From NCBI RefSeq assembly GCF_900101745.1, contig NZ_FNAD01000025.1, positions 1-59,463 of the forward strand: a stretch of 59,463 bases of DNA, in the 5' to 3' direction. The notes under the pieces were generated by a model. It was not told the DNA's origin. It was given only the letters and a program-made list of their open reading frames with translations, and searched no databases. Below, piece by piece: positions 24,387-33,622 of the stretch. Position 1 is the first letter of the stretch. Each line of letters opens with the position of its first letter. The stretch is from Glycomyces harbinensis (GTDB lineage: Bacteria > Actinomycetota > Actinomycetes > Mycobacteriales > Micromonosporaceae). The position numbers and the translations under genes were made by a program.

Positions 24387-24581
24387 ATGACAGCGATGGT
24401 CCAGCAATTGGAGACCGCCCCGTCCGAAGCGAGTGAGCCCGCCGAGGTCGCGGCCGACGTGCCCGCCAGCCCCGCGTCCCTGTGGACGTCGGAGAGCCGG
24501 GCCCACTACTCCATCACGCACGTCGAGCCGGGCGACGCCCGAGCCTGGATCGACTGCGACTGCGTCATCCACGGCGACTAG
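24387..24581 (+). CDS. small peptide of unknown function ending in CDC-x2-H
   Basis: A 64-residue peptide. It has an acidic, Ala/Pro/Ser/Glu-rich leader-like half (to about residue 30) followed by SLWTSESRAHYSITHVEPGD and a C-terminal tail ARAWIDCDCVIHGD. GGGAG lies close before the ATG at 24387; an ATG at 24396 is an alternative. It lies downstream of the zinc-independent ribosomal operon on the same strand, separated by a large hairpin. The leader/core layout recalls RiPP precursors, but no modifying enzyme is nearby. The C-x-C-x2-H tail could bind metal. I do not recognise a family. Confidence 0.55.
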   Translation: MTAMVQQLETAPSEASEPAEVAADVPASPASLWTSESRAHYSITHVEPGDARAWIDCDCVIHGD

Positions 24582-24620
24582 CGGTCCGAAGCTGCGACTC
24601 CCCGGGCTCCGGGGCGTGCT

Positions 24621-25829
24621 TCAGCCGACCTCCACCAGCGAGCGGCACTGCTCGTCCACGCCGTCCGGGCCCTCGCCGATCGTGACGCCGCCCTCGAAGT
24701 CGAGGTCCGCGGTCAAGCCGTCGGTCCAGATGGGACAGCTCACCGTCGCCAGGCGGGCCTGCCCGCCCTCGACGATCACCACCTGCGCGCGGGCCTCGCC
24801 GGGCACGGTCGCCACGACCGTGAAGCCCTCCCCCTCCTCGTACCACCACCACTGGACCTGCACCTGCGGGTAGGCCGTGATCTCCCAGGCCCCGCCGGGA
24901 GCGAGCGCCACGTCGCGGTCCGGGTCGGCCGGGAGCGTGAACGGGCAGAGCTCGAGCGAGGGCTCGGCCGCGCACCCGTCGAAGTGCGCGCGCAGCGCCG
25001 CCTCGACGGCCGCCTGGCCCTCCTCCGTCGCGTGCATCCAGGGGACCGGCAGCCAGGGGTCGGCGTACTCCTCGCCGAACATGGTGAACTGGGTTCCGAG
25101 CGCCAAGATCCGAGGTTCGGTGTCGGGTTCCAATGTGGACGGCAGGTCGGGGTAGAACCGGTAGACGCCGGGCAGCAGCATGACCTCCACGAAACCCGTT
25201 TCGCGGTCGACCGGGACGGTGACGCCGTTGATGGCGAGATGGTCGAAGGCCGCGTAGGCGTCCGCCGTCATGAGCGCGTTCTCGATCTCGGCCCGGCCGT
25301 TCTCGAGCCCGACCCGGTAGCGGTAGCCGGCCCGGGTGCCGTCCTCGGCCTCGATCTCGGCGTACACCAGGGCGACGGCGGCGCCGGCGACCCGGTTCTC
25401 GGAGTACTCGACCTGCGCGACCTTGACGATGCGCCAGGAGTCGTCCAGGGCCTCGGGCACCATGAAATCGCCGACGGGTTCGTCGAGGTTCGTATAGGAC
25501 ATGGCCGCGTCCACGTCGCCGTCGTGGACGGCCTCCAGGTATGCGGCGACGGTCTTCTCGGCGAGCGGCCGGCTGAGCGGGGAGACCTTCACCAGGGCCA
25601 CGGCCGCGGCCACCAGCGTGATCACTATGGCGGCGTAGGCGAGCAGGACGTTCTCGCGACCGGGCGGGAGGCCGAGCCAGGGGCGGCGCGGCGTCGGGGG
25701 CGGCGGTTCACCGGGGTCCGGGAACGCGTCGACGGCACCGAGGTCGATCGAGATCTCGGCGTCCCATCGATCCGGTGCGGGGGCTCCGGACACCTTGTCT
25801 CCAGCCGTCGGACTGCTACCGTTGACCAC
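24621..25829 (-). CDS. single-pass membrane protein, unknown
   Basis: A 402-residue protein with a cytoplasmic Pro-rich N-terminus (1-55), one membrane helix (about 60-85: VLLAYAAIVITLVAAAVALV) and a 310-residue extracellular part. That part starts with a DUF4878-like segment (AAYLEAVHDGDVDAAMSYT) and contains four cysteines, probably disulphide-bonded. The start is GTG at 25829 or TTG at 25832; neither has a Shine-Dalgarno, and a TACACT box lies directly upstream. It is divergent from another single-pass membrane protein gene. Family not recognised. Confidence 0.72.
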   Translation of the reverse strand: MVNGSSPTAGDKVSGAPAPDRWDAEISIDLGAVDAFPDPGEPPPPTPRRPWLGLPPGRENVLLAYAAIVITLVAAAVALVKVSPLSRPLAEKTVAAYLEAVHDGDVDAAMSYTNLDEPVGDFMVPEALDDSWRIVKVAQVEYSENRVAGAAVALVYAEIEAEDGTRAGYRYRVGLENGRAEIENALMTADAYAAFDHLAINGVTVPVDRETGFVEVMLLPGVYRFYPDLPSTLEPDTEPRILALGTQFTMFGEEYADPWLPVPWMHATEEGQAAVEAALRAHFDGCAAEPSLELCPFTLPADPDRDVALAPGGAWEITAYPQVQVQWWWYEEGEGFTVVATVPGEARAQVVIVEGGQARLATVSCPIWTDGLTADLDFEGGVTIGEGPDGVDEQCRSLVEVG

Positions 25830-25859
25830 CAAAGTGTAGCGTTCTCAGGTTGGACTGCG

Positions 25860-26849
25860 ATGCCTTCGACCAGGTGGAAAAGGAGCGGCGCGACCGGACG
25901 AAAGAGCCGCGCGGTCGGGCGGAGGAGCCGCGCGACCCGATGGATCGGCGGCGCGGTCGGGCGGAGGAGCGGCGCGACCGGTCGGATCAAGGACGGCGCG
26001 CAGGCGTTGCGGCGCATGGCGACCCGTGTCCACCGGCGCGCCGAGCCGATGCCGCGGCTGCCGTTCGCGGTCGCGCTCGCCGTGGCGGTCGTGGCACTCG
26101 TCGTCGCCCTGGAGTTCAGCCCGCCGTCGGAACAGGCCGCGGCGGAGGTCGACGAGCGCCCCTCGAACTCACCGGAGGTCCAGTACGACACCGGGTACAC
26201 CGAGGAGGAGGTCGCGCTCGAGATCGTCGAGTTCGGCATCAGCAAGGTCGTGGTCAACGACCTGGAACGGCTCATCATCGGCGCCGTGGTGCGCAACCCG
26301 TACGACCGGGACCTGAGCGCCGGGGCGCTGTCGCTCACCGCCGAGAGCGAGCGCGGCGACCCGGTCCGCATCGAGGATTTCTACATCGGCACGATCCCGC
26401 CCGAGACCAGCATGAACATCGGCTTCGTCGCCTCCGGCGGCGGCGAGCTCCCGGTGGAGAGGTTCGAGCTGAAGGCGATCGAACCGTCCTTTCTGTACAG
26501 CACCACCGGTGGCTTCGGCGAGGGCATGGTGGCGGCGCCGACGCTGCCGGAGGTGACGCTCCTGGAGACCGAGCCGCTGCTCAGTCCCGACGGCTACCGG
26601 CTGCGGTACCAGGTGGACGCGGTCGAGGCGACCGACGTCCAGATCTCGGTCCTGTTCCGCGACGGCGAAGGCCGGCTCCTCGGCGGGATACCGGCGGGCG
26701 CCGAGCCGTTCAGCCGGTTCCACGACGGCTGGTCCGCGAGCTACCTGCCCGTGGAGGCGGGACGCACGCTCCAGCACGTCGACATCCCCACGGCCTGGAT
26801 ACCGGAAGGGGCCGACCCCGATCGGTTCGAGGTCGGCCCCAGCGCCTGA
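25860..26849 (+). CDS. single-pass membrane protein with basic repeat N-terminus
   Basis: A 329-residue protein if started at ATG 25860; starts at 26016 (277 aa) or 26049 are possible. The longest form begins with five 7-residue basic repeats (RSGATGR-like, residues 8-42), then a membrane helix (LPFAVALAVAVVALVVAL), then an extracellular domain of about 230 residues with regular beta patterning (IIGAVVRNPYDRDLSAGALS) like a FxLYD or DUF4352 fold. It is divergent from the membrane protein at 24621-25829 with a 30-bp gap, so the two may work together. Function unknown. Confidence 0.65.
   Translation: MPSTRWKRSGATGRKSRAVGRRSRATRWIGGAVGRRSGATGRIKDGAQALRRMATRVHRRAEPMPRLPFAVALAVAVVALVVALEFSPPSEQAAAEVDERPSNSPEVQYDTGYTEEEVALEIVEFGISKVVVNDLERLIIGAVVRNPYDRDLSAGALSLTAESERGDPVRIEDFYIGTIPPETSMNIGFVASGGGELPVERFELKAIEPSFLYSTTGGFGEGMVAAPTLPEVTLLETEPLLSPDGYRLRYQVDAVEATDVQISVLFRDGEGRLLGGIPAGAEPFSRFHDGWSASYLPVEAGRTLQHVDIPTAWIPEGADPDRFEVGPSA
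25881..25985 (+). repeat. 21-bp degenerate tandem repeat, five units
   Basis: Five 21-bp units encoding RSGATGR, KSRAVGR, RSRATRW, IGGAVGR and RSGATGR in the frame of the plus-strand gene. Confidence 0.75.
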
Positions 26850-26875
26850 CCCGGGCGAAGCCGCCCGGTGGTCGC

Positions 26876-26955
26876 AGAGCTGTTCAGTTTTAGAGCTGTT
26901 CTGTCTCAGAGCTCTTCAGTCTCAGAGCAGTTCAGTTTCAGAACAGTTCAGCCTT
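26876..26955. repeat. 16-bp tandem repeat, five units, after glyS
   Basis: Units begin at 26876, 26892, 26908, 26924 and 26940 with consensus AGAGCTGTTCAGTYTC. AGAACAG and CTGTTCT occur in different units, so hairpins can form. It lies between two convergent genes and is AT-richer than its surroundings. Confidence 0.9.
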
Positions 26956-26961
26956 CCAGGC

Positions 26962-28335
26962 TTACAGCCTTTCGAGGAGGAACTGCTCGACCTGGTCGAT
27001 CGCGACGCGCTGCTGCTGCATCGTGTCGCGGTCGCGGATCGTCACGGCCTGGTCTTCGAGGGTGTCGAAGTCGACGGTGATGCAGTACGGCGTGCCGATC
27101 TCGTCGGCGCGGCGGTAGCGGCGCCCGATCGCGCCCGCGTCGTCGAAGTCGACGTTCCAGCGCTTGCGCAGCCGCGCCGCCAGGTCCTTCGCCTTCGGCG
27201 ACAGGTCCTCGTTGCGGCTCAGCGGCAGCACCGCGGCCTTGACCGGCGCCAGGCGCGGGTCGAAGCGGAGCACCGTGCGCTTGTCCACGCCGCCCTTGGT
27301 GTTCGGGGCCTCGTCGACGTCGTAGGCCTCCAGGAGGAAGGCCAGCACCGAGCGGGTCAGGCCCGCCGCGGGCTCGATGACGTACGGGGTCCAGCGCTCG
27401 CCCTTGGCCTGGTCGAAGTACGACAGGTCCGCGCCCGAGTGCTTCGAGTGGGTCGACAGGTCGAAGTCGGTCCGGTTGGCCACGCCCTCGAGCTCGCCGA
27501 ACTCGCTGCCGGCGAAGTTGAACCGGTACTCGATGTCGACGGTGCGCTTGGAGTAGTGGGAGAGCTTCTCCTGCGGGTGCTCGTAGCGGCGCAGGTTCTC
27601 GACCTTCAGGCCCAGGTCGACGTACCAGTCCCAGCGCTGCTGGAGCCAGTACTCGTGCCACTCCTCGTCCGTGCCCGGCTCGACGAAGAACTCCATCTCC
27701 ATCTGCTCGAACTCGCGGGTGCGGAAGATGAAGTTGCCCGGCGTGATCTCGTTGCGGAACGACTTGCCGGTCTGGGCGATGCCGAACGGGGGCTTGCGCC
27801 GCGAGGAGGTCATGACGTTCGTGAAGTTCACGAAGATGCCCTGCGCGGTCTCGGGACGCAGGTAGTGCACGTTCTCGGAGTCCTCGGTGGCGCCGAGGAA
27901 GGTCTTCATGAGGCCGTTGAACATGCGCGGCTCGGTGAAGGAGCCGCGGGCGCCGCAGTGCGGGCACGCGAGGTCGGCCAGGCCGTTCTCGGGGGCGGTG
28001 CCGTGCTTCTCCTCGTACGCCTCCACGAGGTGGTCGGCGCGGAAGCGCTTGTGGCACGACTGGCACTCGGTGAGCGGGTCGGTGAACTCCTCGATGTGGC
28101 CGCTGGCGACCCACACCTGCGGGTTGAGGACCACGGCGGAGTCGAGGCCGACCACGTCGTCGCGCTCGCGGACCATCGCGTTCCACCACTCGCGGCGGAT
28201 GTTCTCCTTCAGCTCGACACCGAGCGGGCCGTAGTCCCAAGCAGAGCGGGTGCCTCCGTAAATCTCCGAACTGGGGAAGACGAAGCCGCGGCGTTTGGAC
28301 AGGCTGATGAGCGCTTCGGTGCGATCTTGGGACAC
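26962..28335 (-). CDS. glyS: glycyl-tRNA synthetase, alpha2 type
   Basis: A 457-residue class II enzyme charging tRNA-Gly. Motif 1 region is [12 protein letters not shown] and motif 2 is [19 protein letters not shown]. An inserted zinc-ribbon-like segment has CQSC and CPHC pairs. Motif 3 lies near [14 protein letters not shown], and the anticodon-binding domain is at the C-terminus. Length is normal. The GTG at 28335 has GAGAGGA six bases upstream. It lies between the zinc-independent ribosomal block and the Hsp90/TPR pair; two palindromes occur 49-82 bp upstream. Confidence 0.97.
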   Translation of the reverse strand: MSQDRTEALISLSKRRGFVFPSSEIYGGTRSAWDYGPLGVELKENIRREWWNAMVRERDDVVGLDSAVVLNPQVWVASGHIEEFTDPLTECQSCHKRFRADHLVEAYEEKHGTAPENGLADLACPHCGARGSFTEPRMFNGLMKTFLGATEDSENVHYLRPETAQGIFVNFTNVMTSSRRKPPFGIAQTGKSFRNEITPGNFIFRTREFEQMEMEFFVEPGTDEEWHEYWLQQRWDWYVDLGLKVENLRRYEHPQEKLSHYSKRTVDIEYRFNFAGSEFGELEGVANRTDFDLSTHSKHSGADLSYFDQAKGERWTPYVIEPAAGLTRSVLAFLLEAYDVDEAPNTKGGVDKRTVLRFDPRLAPVKAAVLPLSRNEDLSPKAKDLAARLRKRWNVDFDDAGAIGRRYRRADEIGTPYCITVDFDTLEDQAVTIRDRDTMQQQRVAIDQVEQFLLERL

Positions 28336-28383
28336 GATGATTCCTCTCGATCCGGCTGGCGGTCGGTGAGACTGCGAATAAGT

Positions 28384-28417
28384 TTCTCAGTTGAGAACCC
28401 CTGAACAGATTGTTCAG
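28384..28417 (-). promoter_or_regulatory. paired palindromes upstream of glyS
   Basis: TTCTCA-GT-TGAGAA at 28384-28397 and CTGAACA-GAT-TGTTCAG at 28401-28417 lie side by side. The second shares GAACAG/TGTTCAG with the tandem repeat beyond the glyS 3' end. Operator or small hairpins. Confidence 0.4.
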
Positions 28418-28569
28418 CCGGCGGCATACCCGGTCAATCCAGTTTCAGTGCTGTCTTGACGCTCGGGGCGCACTCGAAGTGCGGTCCGCCAGTGGGCAAG
28501 CCTACCTCGCAGTAGGCGCTCCTCCGCTGCCGCCCCGCTCGGCGGGCCGCCCGCCCCGGCCGTCCCCGA

Positions 28570-31494
28570 TCAGCTCTGGCTCTGCTGCCGCAGATCCGCC
28601 AGATGCTGCTCGAAACCCTCCCTGGCCTCGGCGAAGACGGGGGCCGCGGTCCACACCAGGGCCTCCTCCCCCACCTCGATCGCGCCCTGCGCGTCACCGA
28701 GCTCCGACAGGAGCCACATCATCTGGTGCGCCGTCAGACTCGCCCGCTCCAGCAGCAGGGGCCCGTCCCGGAAGACCGCCAGGGCCCGGCGCTGGAGGTC
28801 CAGCACCGGCTCGGCCTCGTCGCGGTGCAGGCCCGGCGCCCCGGCCTGGGACTCCAGGAACTGGAACGTCAACTGGGCGTGCTGGCGGTAGGTCTCACCG
28901 AGCTCGAACCGGGCGGCCTCCTGCGCCGGCGCCGCCAGGTCCGGGTCGGTGCGCGCCGCGTGCAGCCGGGCCGCGATCTGCGCCATCGTCTGCAAGCCCT
29001 CGCCGAACGCCGTGTCCCCCATGATCGTGCGCAGCAGCCAGGCGCGGGCCCGGCTGACGCGCGTCCACGCGGTCAGATCGCCCGTGGCGTCGGCGACCTC
29101 CACGGCCCTCGTGTAGACCTCCAGCGCGTGGTCGTGCTCGCCGAGCTTCTCCAGCAGCTCCCCCGTGAGGAACAGCGCCTCGGAGTACAGGCCCGCCAGG
29201 TGGCGGTCCTCCCCCGCGGCCTCCAGGAGCGCCAGGGCCGCCAGCCCGTGCTCGACGCCCTGGCGGGTGTCGCCCAGCTTGTCGTAGGACTCCGCGAGGT
29301 TGTACCGCACGTTGCACACCCGCCACAGGTCCTGGTCCGGCAGATCCGTGAGCGCGGCCTCCAGGAGCGGGACGGCCTCGGCGCGGCGCTCCTGCTCGAT
29401 GAGCGCGGCGCCCATCAGGTGGCGGGCCACGGCGGCGGGCACGGTCATCCCCGCGGCGTCGCAGTGGACCGACGCGGCCAGCGCGTGCGCGTGGGTCGCC
29501 TCGTGGTCGCCCGAGCGCATCGAGAACTCCGCGGCCTGGAGGTGCAGCTTCGCGGCGATCGTGTGGCTCGGCTCGTCCCCGAGGGCCTCCAGGCCCGACA
29601 ACGTCGTGGCGAACGCCCGCTCGATGTCGCCGGCGAGGCTCACCTGGTCGGCGAGTTCGGCGCAGGCCCGGGCGACGGCCCAGCCCGCCTCGGCCGCGCG
29701 CGCGACCTCGAGTTCGGCGGTGAGCAGAGCGGTCTTGGCGTCCGCGTCGCGTTCGAGGCGGGCGCGCAGGTCCAAAAGGTCGCAGCGGCGGATGAGCGCG
29801 TAGCGGCGGTCGGGGAACGCCGCGAGTTCGCCGTCGAGGACGCGGGCCCGCTCGTCCAAGTCCGGGGGCATCGAGCCGGGATCGCCTTGGGCGGCAAGGT
29901 ATTCGGCCCTCATCGCGAGGACTTGGGCGGTGTGGAAGCTGCGGTCGTCGATGCGCTGCTCGGCGCGCAGTGCGCGGGCGGCGGCCGCGACGCGGGCCGC
30001 CCCGGCGCGGGTCTCGTCCGGCGCGGCCTCGGCGCGGTGGATGAGCAGGAACGCCTCGGCGACGAGGGCCCGGCCGGGCTGCCCCGCCTCGCCGAACAGG
30101 TCCACGGCGCGGCGCAGGCCCTCCAGGACCGCGTCGGGGTCGTCGGCCTGGGCCGACTCGGCGTGGGCGATCTCGGCGCGGTGCTCGGGGATCAGCTCGA
30201 TGCCGAGGGCCGCGGCGATCGCGCCGACCTTCAGCCAGGCCTTCCACGTGTCCGGGGAGCAGTCGTCGTAGGCGGCGTACGCGGCGTCGATCGCGGCGTC
30301 CAGGTCGGGGCCCTCGACCGGACCCTCGACGAGGTCCGCGGTGAGGACGTCGACGGCGGGGGCCGGGCGGACCTCCTTGAGGCCCAGGTGGACCTTCTGC
30401 TCGTACGGGGTGGAGTCGACGACGCACCCGGACATGGTCGAGTGGTGGTCGTTGCCGTTGCGGGCGTCGAAGCGGGCGCAGACCGCCGCGCGCTGGGCCT
30501 CGGCCCACTCGTGCAGCGAGGACGCGGTCCACTCGCCGCCGCCGGGGCCGGGCACCGAGGCGTCGGCGAAGCCGAGGGCCTTGAGGCGGCGGCAGGTCAG
30601 GACGGCGACCTCGAGGAGGCGCTGGCGGTCGCGGACGCCGAGGTCGAGGTCGAAGAAGCCCGCGTGCTCGGCGAGGATCTCGACGGCGCGGTGCTCGTTG
30701 CCGGTGAGGGCGCAGAACTCGACGTGGAGGGCGATCATGGGGACCATGTCCTCCTTGCCCTTGCACATCTGGTAGCCGCGCAGGTGGTTGGCGCGGGCCT
30801 CGTCGATGCGGCCGAGTTCGACCAGGGGCAGGAGGGACAGGGCGAGCCCGTAGTGGGGTTCGTGGGCGCACGTGTGCTCGCCTGCGAGGACGGGCTCGAG
30901 CATCTCCATGGCGGCGTCGGCCGAGTCCTCCTCGGCGTAGAACACGATGGTGGCCAGGGAGGTGTACTGGCAGGCGGTGCAGTCGGACATCTCGTCCTCC
31001 TCGGCCTCGCCGAGGGCCTCGATGGCGCGGGCGACCCGGTCGTAGTCGCCGATGTGGTACGCGAGCTGCATCTCGTAGGCGGCGGGCGCGTGCATGGAGT
31101 AGCCGGCCTCGCGGTATCGGCGGCGCATCTCCTCCAGCCAGTGCTCGATGGATTCGAGGGGCACGTCGGGCTGCTCGATCATCTTGTCGACGATCCACTT
31201 GAACGTCCAGTACAGGGACCGGGTGAGGTAGGCGTCGAAGTGCTCGGGCTGGTTGTCGAAGCCGCGCAGGAGGCGCGCGAAGGGGACGAGGATGCGCGTG
31301 GAGTCGCGGGAGAACTCGTAGGCGTCGACCAGGCCGCTGAGCGCGTAGTTCGTGAGCTCGGGGTCCCCGACCGCGTCGGCGGCCTCGACCGCCCGCTCCA
31401 GGGCCGCGACCTTCGCTTCACTGGCCTCTTCGAAGCGCGCCTCGTTGAGCAGCCGCCAGATCTCGTCGGGGTCGGGAGTGGCCATACCTGTCAC
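28570..31494 (-). CDS. large TPR-like helical repeat protein, Hsp90 partner candidate
   Basis: A 974-residue, almost entirely helical, acidic soluble protein with TPR-like repeats through its length, clearest at about 640-860 (AVPLLEAALTDLPDQDLWRV, AESYDKLGDTRQGVEHGLAA, LEKLGEHDHALEVYTRAVEV). It has no enzymatic motif or signal. It lies 84 bp downstream of an Hsp90-like gene on the same strand. TPR domains are known Hsp90-tail partners in eukaryotes, so a chaperone/co-chaperone pair is plausible but inferred. The start is GTG at 31494 with AAGGA close upstream, or ATG at 31485. Confidence 0.85.
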   Translation of the reverse strand: MTGMATPDPDEIWRLLNEARFEEASEAKVAALERAVEAADAVGDPELTNYALSGLVDAYEFSRDSTRILVPFARLLRGFDNQPEHFDAYLTRSLYWTFKWIVDKMIEQPDVPLESIEHWLEEMRRRYREAGYSMHAPAAYEMQLAYHIGDYDRVARAIEALGEAEEDEMSDCTACQYTSLATIVFYAEEDSADAAMEMLEPVLAGEHTCAHEPHYGLALSLLPLVELGRIDEARANHLRGYQMCKGKEDMVPMIALHVEFCALTGNEHRAVEILAEHAGFFDLDLGVRDRQRLLEVAVLTCRRLKALGFADASVPGPGGGEWTASSLHEWAEAQRAAVCARFDARNGNDHHSTMSGCVVDSTPYEQKVHLGLKEVRPAPAVDVLTADLVEGPVEGPDLDAAIDAAYAAYDDCSPDTWKAWLKVGAIAAALGIELIPEHRAEIAHAESAQADDPDAVLEGLRRAVDLFGEAGQPGRALVAEAFLLIHRAEAAPDETRAGAARVAAAARALRAEQRIDDRSFHTAQVLAMRAEYLAAQGDPGSMPPDLDERARVLDGELAAFPDRRYALIRRCDLLDLRARLERDADAKTALLTAELEVARAAEAGWAVARACAELADQVSLAGDIERAFATTLSGLEALGDEPSHTIAAKLHLQAAEFSMRSGDHEATHAHALAASVHCDAAGMTVPAAVARHLMGAALIEQERRAEAVPLLEAALTDLPDQDLWRVCNVRYNLAESYDKLGDTRQGVEHGLAALALLEAAGEDRHLAGLYSEALFLTGELLEKLGEHDHALEVYTRAVEVADATGDLTAWTRVSRARAWLLRTIMGDTAFGEGLQTMAQIAARLHAARTDPDLAAPAQEAARFELGETYRQHAQLTFQFLESQAGAPGLHRDEAEPVLDLQRRALAVFRDGPLLLERASLTAHQMMWLLSELGDAQGAIEVGEEALVWTAAPVFAEAREGFEQHLADLRQQSQS

Positions 31495-31578
31495 TAGTCC
31501 TTCGTGATGGGTTCCAGGAATGATGGGTTCCGGGAGCTCGGTGGAGGCTGCTCGTTTCCCGCCGAGGTGCGGCAGCCG

Positions 31579-33393
31579 TCAATCGGTTCGGGTGACGTGC
31601 TCCAGCAGGTTCATGAAGGAGCGGTTGAGCAGTGCGGTGTCGGTGCTGCGGAGCGGGCGGCGGCTCATCAGGAGCGCCTGGCCGTAGAGCGATTCGACGG
31701 CCGTGCCGGCGAGGTCGGGGTCGCCGATGGCGCTGACGCGGCGGACGGTGGGGTTGCGGTGGTTGAGGACGAGCTGGGCGCGGGGCGCGTGCTGCTTGAT
31801 GGAGGCGAGGATGCCGCCCCACAGGTCGTCGGCCTGCACTTCGGCTTCGGCCCGCTGGCGTTCGCGGCGGGCCTCGCGGTCGTCCAGGAGCAGCGCGGGC
31901 ACCGAGACGGGGTTGAACTCGCGCATGACGACGTCCACGTCCACCGCGTCGAGGCGGGCGCGGGCGGCGTTGAGGAAGGCCTGGATGCCCAGTTCGGTGC
32001 GGGTGTCGAGGGGGTCCAGGCTGGCCGAGATGACCCCGGGTTGGAGCGACTCGACCTTGATCTGCGGGTCCATGCGCGGCAGGGCCTGGACGAGTTCGGC
32101 GTCGTAGGTGTAGCCGCCGTTGACCACGCCGATGCCCTGGGCGGCGGCGATCTGGGCGACCTGCCGGTACTCGTCGACGGTGGCGGCGAGGTAGATCGGC
32201 TTGTAGGCGCGGGCGAACTCGGGGAGGCTGGTGTGCCCGGCGGTGGTCTCGAAGCGCAGCCACGGCAGCATCGCCGAGAGCAGTTCGGCGTCGTGGCGGG
32301 CGAGGGCCTTGACGCCGAGTTCGTGGACGGCGAGGAACGCCTCCAGGCGGTCGGGGTCCGCGGAGGCGAGGCGGGAGATCCACTCGCGGATCTGCGCGCC
32401 GATGGCGTCGCGGGCGACGGCGAGGGCCTCGTCGTCGTAGAGCGATTCGCGGGAGGCGGTGGGGCGCAGGGAGTCCGTGTCGACCACGCAGCGCACGAAG
32501 AACGCCCACTCGGGGACCAGGTTGTCGGCCGTCTCGGTCAGGAGCATCCGCTTGAGGTGGACGCGGTGGGCCGGCCGGGCCGAGGGCGAGGTCGCGTGGG
32601 GCAGGACGAACGCGACGCCCTTGATGCCCGACAGGGGCACGTCCAGGTCGATGACGTCGAGCGGCGGGAAGCCCATGACGCTCTCGCAGTAGGTGTTCAG
32701 CGCGAGCCGGCGCGCGGTGGGGGTCGGGTGCGCCCGTTCCCACACCGGGGGCGTGTCGGTGATGCGGACCGGGGCGCCGTCGCCTTCGACGGTGACCCGC
32801 ACCGGCAGGAGCGAGCCGTACTCGCGGGCGAGCTCGGCGACCTTCTCGGGCTTGAGCCAGTCCTCGCCCGGGCGGGAGACCAGCTCGACGGTGGTGCCCG
32901 CCCGCGGGTGCTCGTCCAGGGGCACCTCGACCACGGTGTAGGAGCCGTCGTCGCAGGCGGTCCAGCGCACCGCGCCGGCTTCGGGGTCCTTCGCGGAGCG
33001 GGAGGTCACGGTGATGACCGAGGCGACGGTGAAGCACGCGAGCAGGCCGATCCCGAACTGGCCCAGGAAGTCCCGCCGGGCGCCCTCGATCTCCTCGTCG
33101 CGCTTGGAGGACCCGCCGATGGTCGCCAGGAGCTGGTGCACCTCCGCGACCGTCAGGCCCACACCGGGATCGGTGATGCGCAGGCGCTTGCCGTCGGCGA
33201 CGATCCGGACTTCGGGCGCCTCCTCCGCGAAGGCGGGGTCGACGGCGCGGCGGGCCGTGACGGCGTCCACGGCGTTCTGGAGCAGCTCGCGGACGTAGAC
33301 CTTCGGCGACGAGTACAGGTGGTGGGACAACAGGTCCACCAGGCCGCGCAAGTCCACTTGGAAGGTATGGGAAGTGGGCGTTGTCTCAGACAC
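31579..33393 (-). CDS. Hsp90-family (HtpG-like) chaperone
   Basis: A 604-residue GHKL ATPase chaperone. Hsp90 signature positions are present but divergent: YVRELLQNAVDA (usual RELISNASDA), ITDPGVGLT (usual DTGIGM) and FLGQFGIGLLACF (usual GQFGVGFYSAF). The middle domain includes LKRMLLTETADNLVPEWAFF and DSLRPTASRESLYDD, where the SREXLQ-like catalytic loop is recognisable. It belongs to the short bacterial Hsp90-like family rather than classical HtpG. The GTG at 33393 has AGGA six bases upstream. Probably cotranscribed with the TPR gene. Confidence 0.9.
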   Translation of the reverse strand: MSETTPTSHTFQVDLRGLVDLLSHHLYSSPKVYVRELLQNAVDAVTARRAVDPAFAEEAPEVRIVADGKRLRITDPGVGLTVAEVHQLLATIGGSSKRDEEIEGARRDFLGQFGIGLLACFTVASVITVTSRSAKDPEAGAVRWTACDDGSYTVVEVPLDEHPRAGTTVELVSRPGEDWLKPEKVAELAREYGSLLPVRVTVEGDGAPVRITDTPPVWERAHPTPTARRLALNTYCESVMGFPPLDVIDLDVPLSGIKGVAFVLPHATSPSARPAHRVHLKRMLLTETADNLVPEWAFFVRCVVDTDSLRPTASRESLYDDEALAVARDAIGAQIREWISRLASADPDRLEAFLAVHELGVKALARHDAELLSAMLPWLRFETTAGHTSLPEFARAYKPIYLAATVDEYRQVAQIAAAQGIGVVNGGYTYDAELVQALPRMDPQIKVESLQPGVISASLDPLDTRTELGIQAFLNAARARLDAVDVDVVMREFNPVSVPALLLDDREARRERQRAEAEVQADDLWGGILASIKQHAPRAQLVLNHRNPTVRRVSAIGDPDLAGTAVESLYGQALLMSRRPLRSTDTALLNRSFMNLLEHVTRTD

Positions 33394-33622
33394 GGCGCGT
33401 CCTGCTTCGATCGGAGGTCGTTCAGCGTCAGTCAGACTAGCAAACCGCCGCATCCCGGGATCGCGCGAAAAGGCGCAGTGGAGCGTGGCTTCGACCGGAC
33501 CCATTGCCGCCCTTCACACTTCGTGACGACACGTCTGCGGCGCGCGGGCGACCCCTAGAGGCCGCCCAGGTCGGGTAAGGTGGCCGCTACCGATCATCAC
33601 GACATGCGAGGAATGCGCCCCC

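Noticed and set aside
26876..26955. 16-bp repeats considered as a CRISPR or plasmid-origin iteron array
   Set aside because: No spacers, no rep or partition gene, and location between two ordinary convergent genes.
28401..28417. Palindrome upstream of glyS considered as a third Zur box
   Set aside because: It matches the znuA box at only about 8 of 15 positions, and its arm spacing differs (7-3-7 rather than 7-1-7).
28603..31497. 964-residue open frame on the plus strand opposite the TPR gene
   Set aside because: Composition is Gly/Val/Arg-rich shadow translation of a high-GC gene; the minus strand gives a coherent helical repeat protein.
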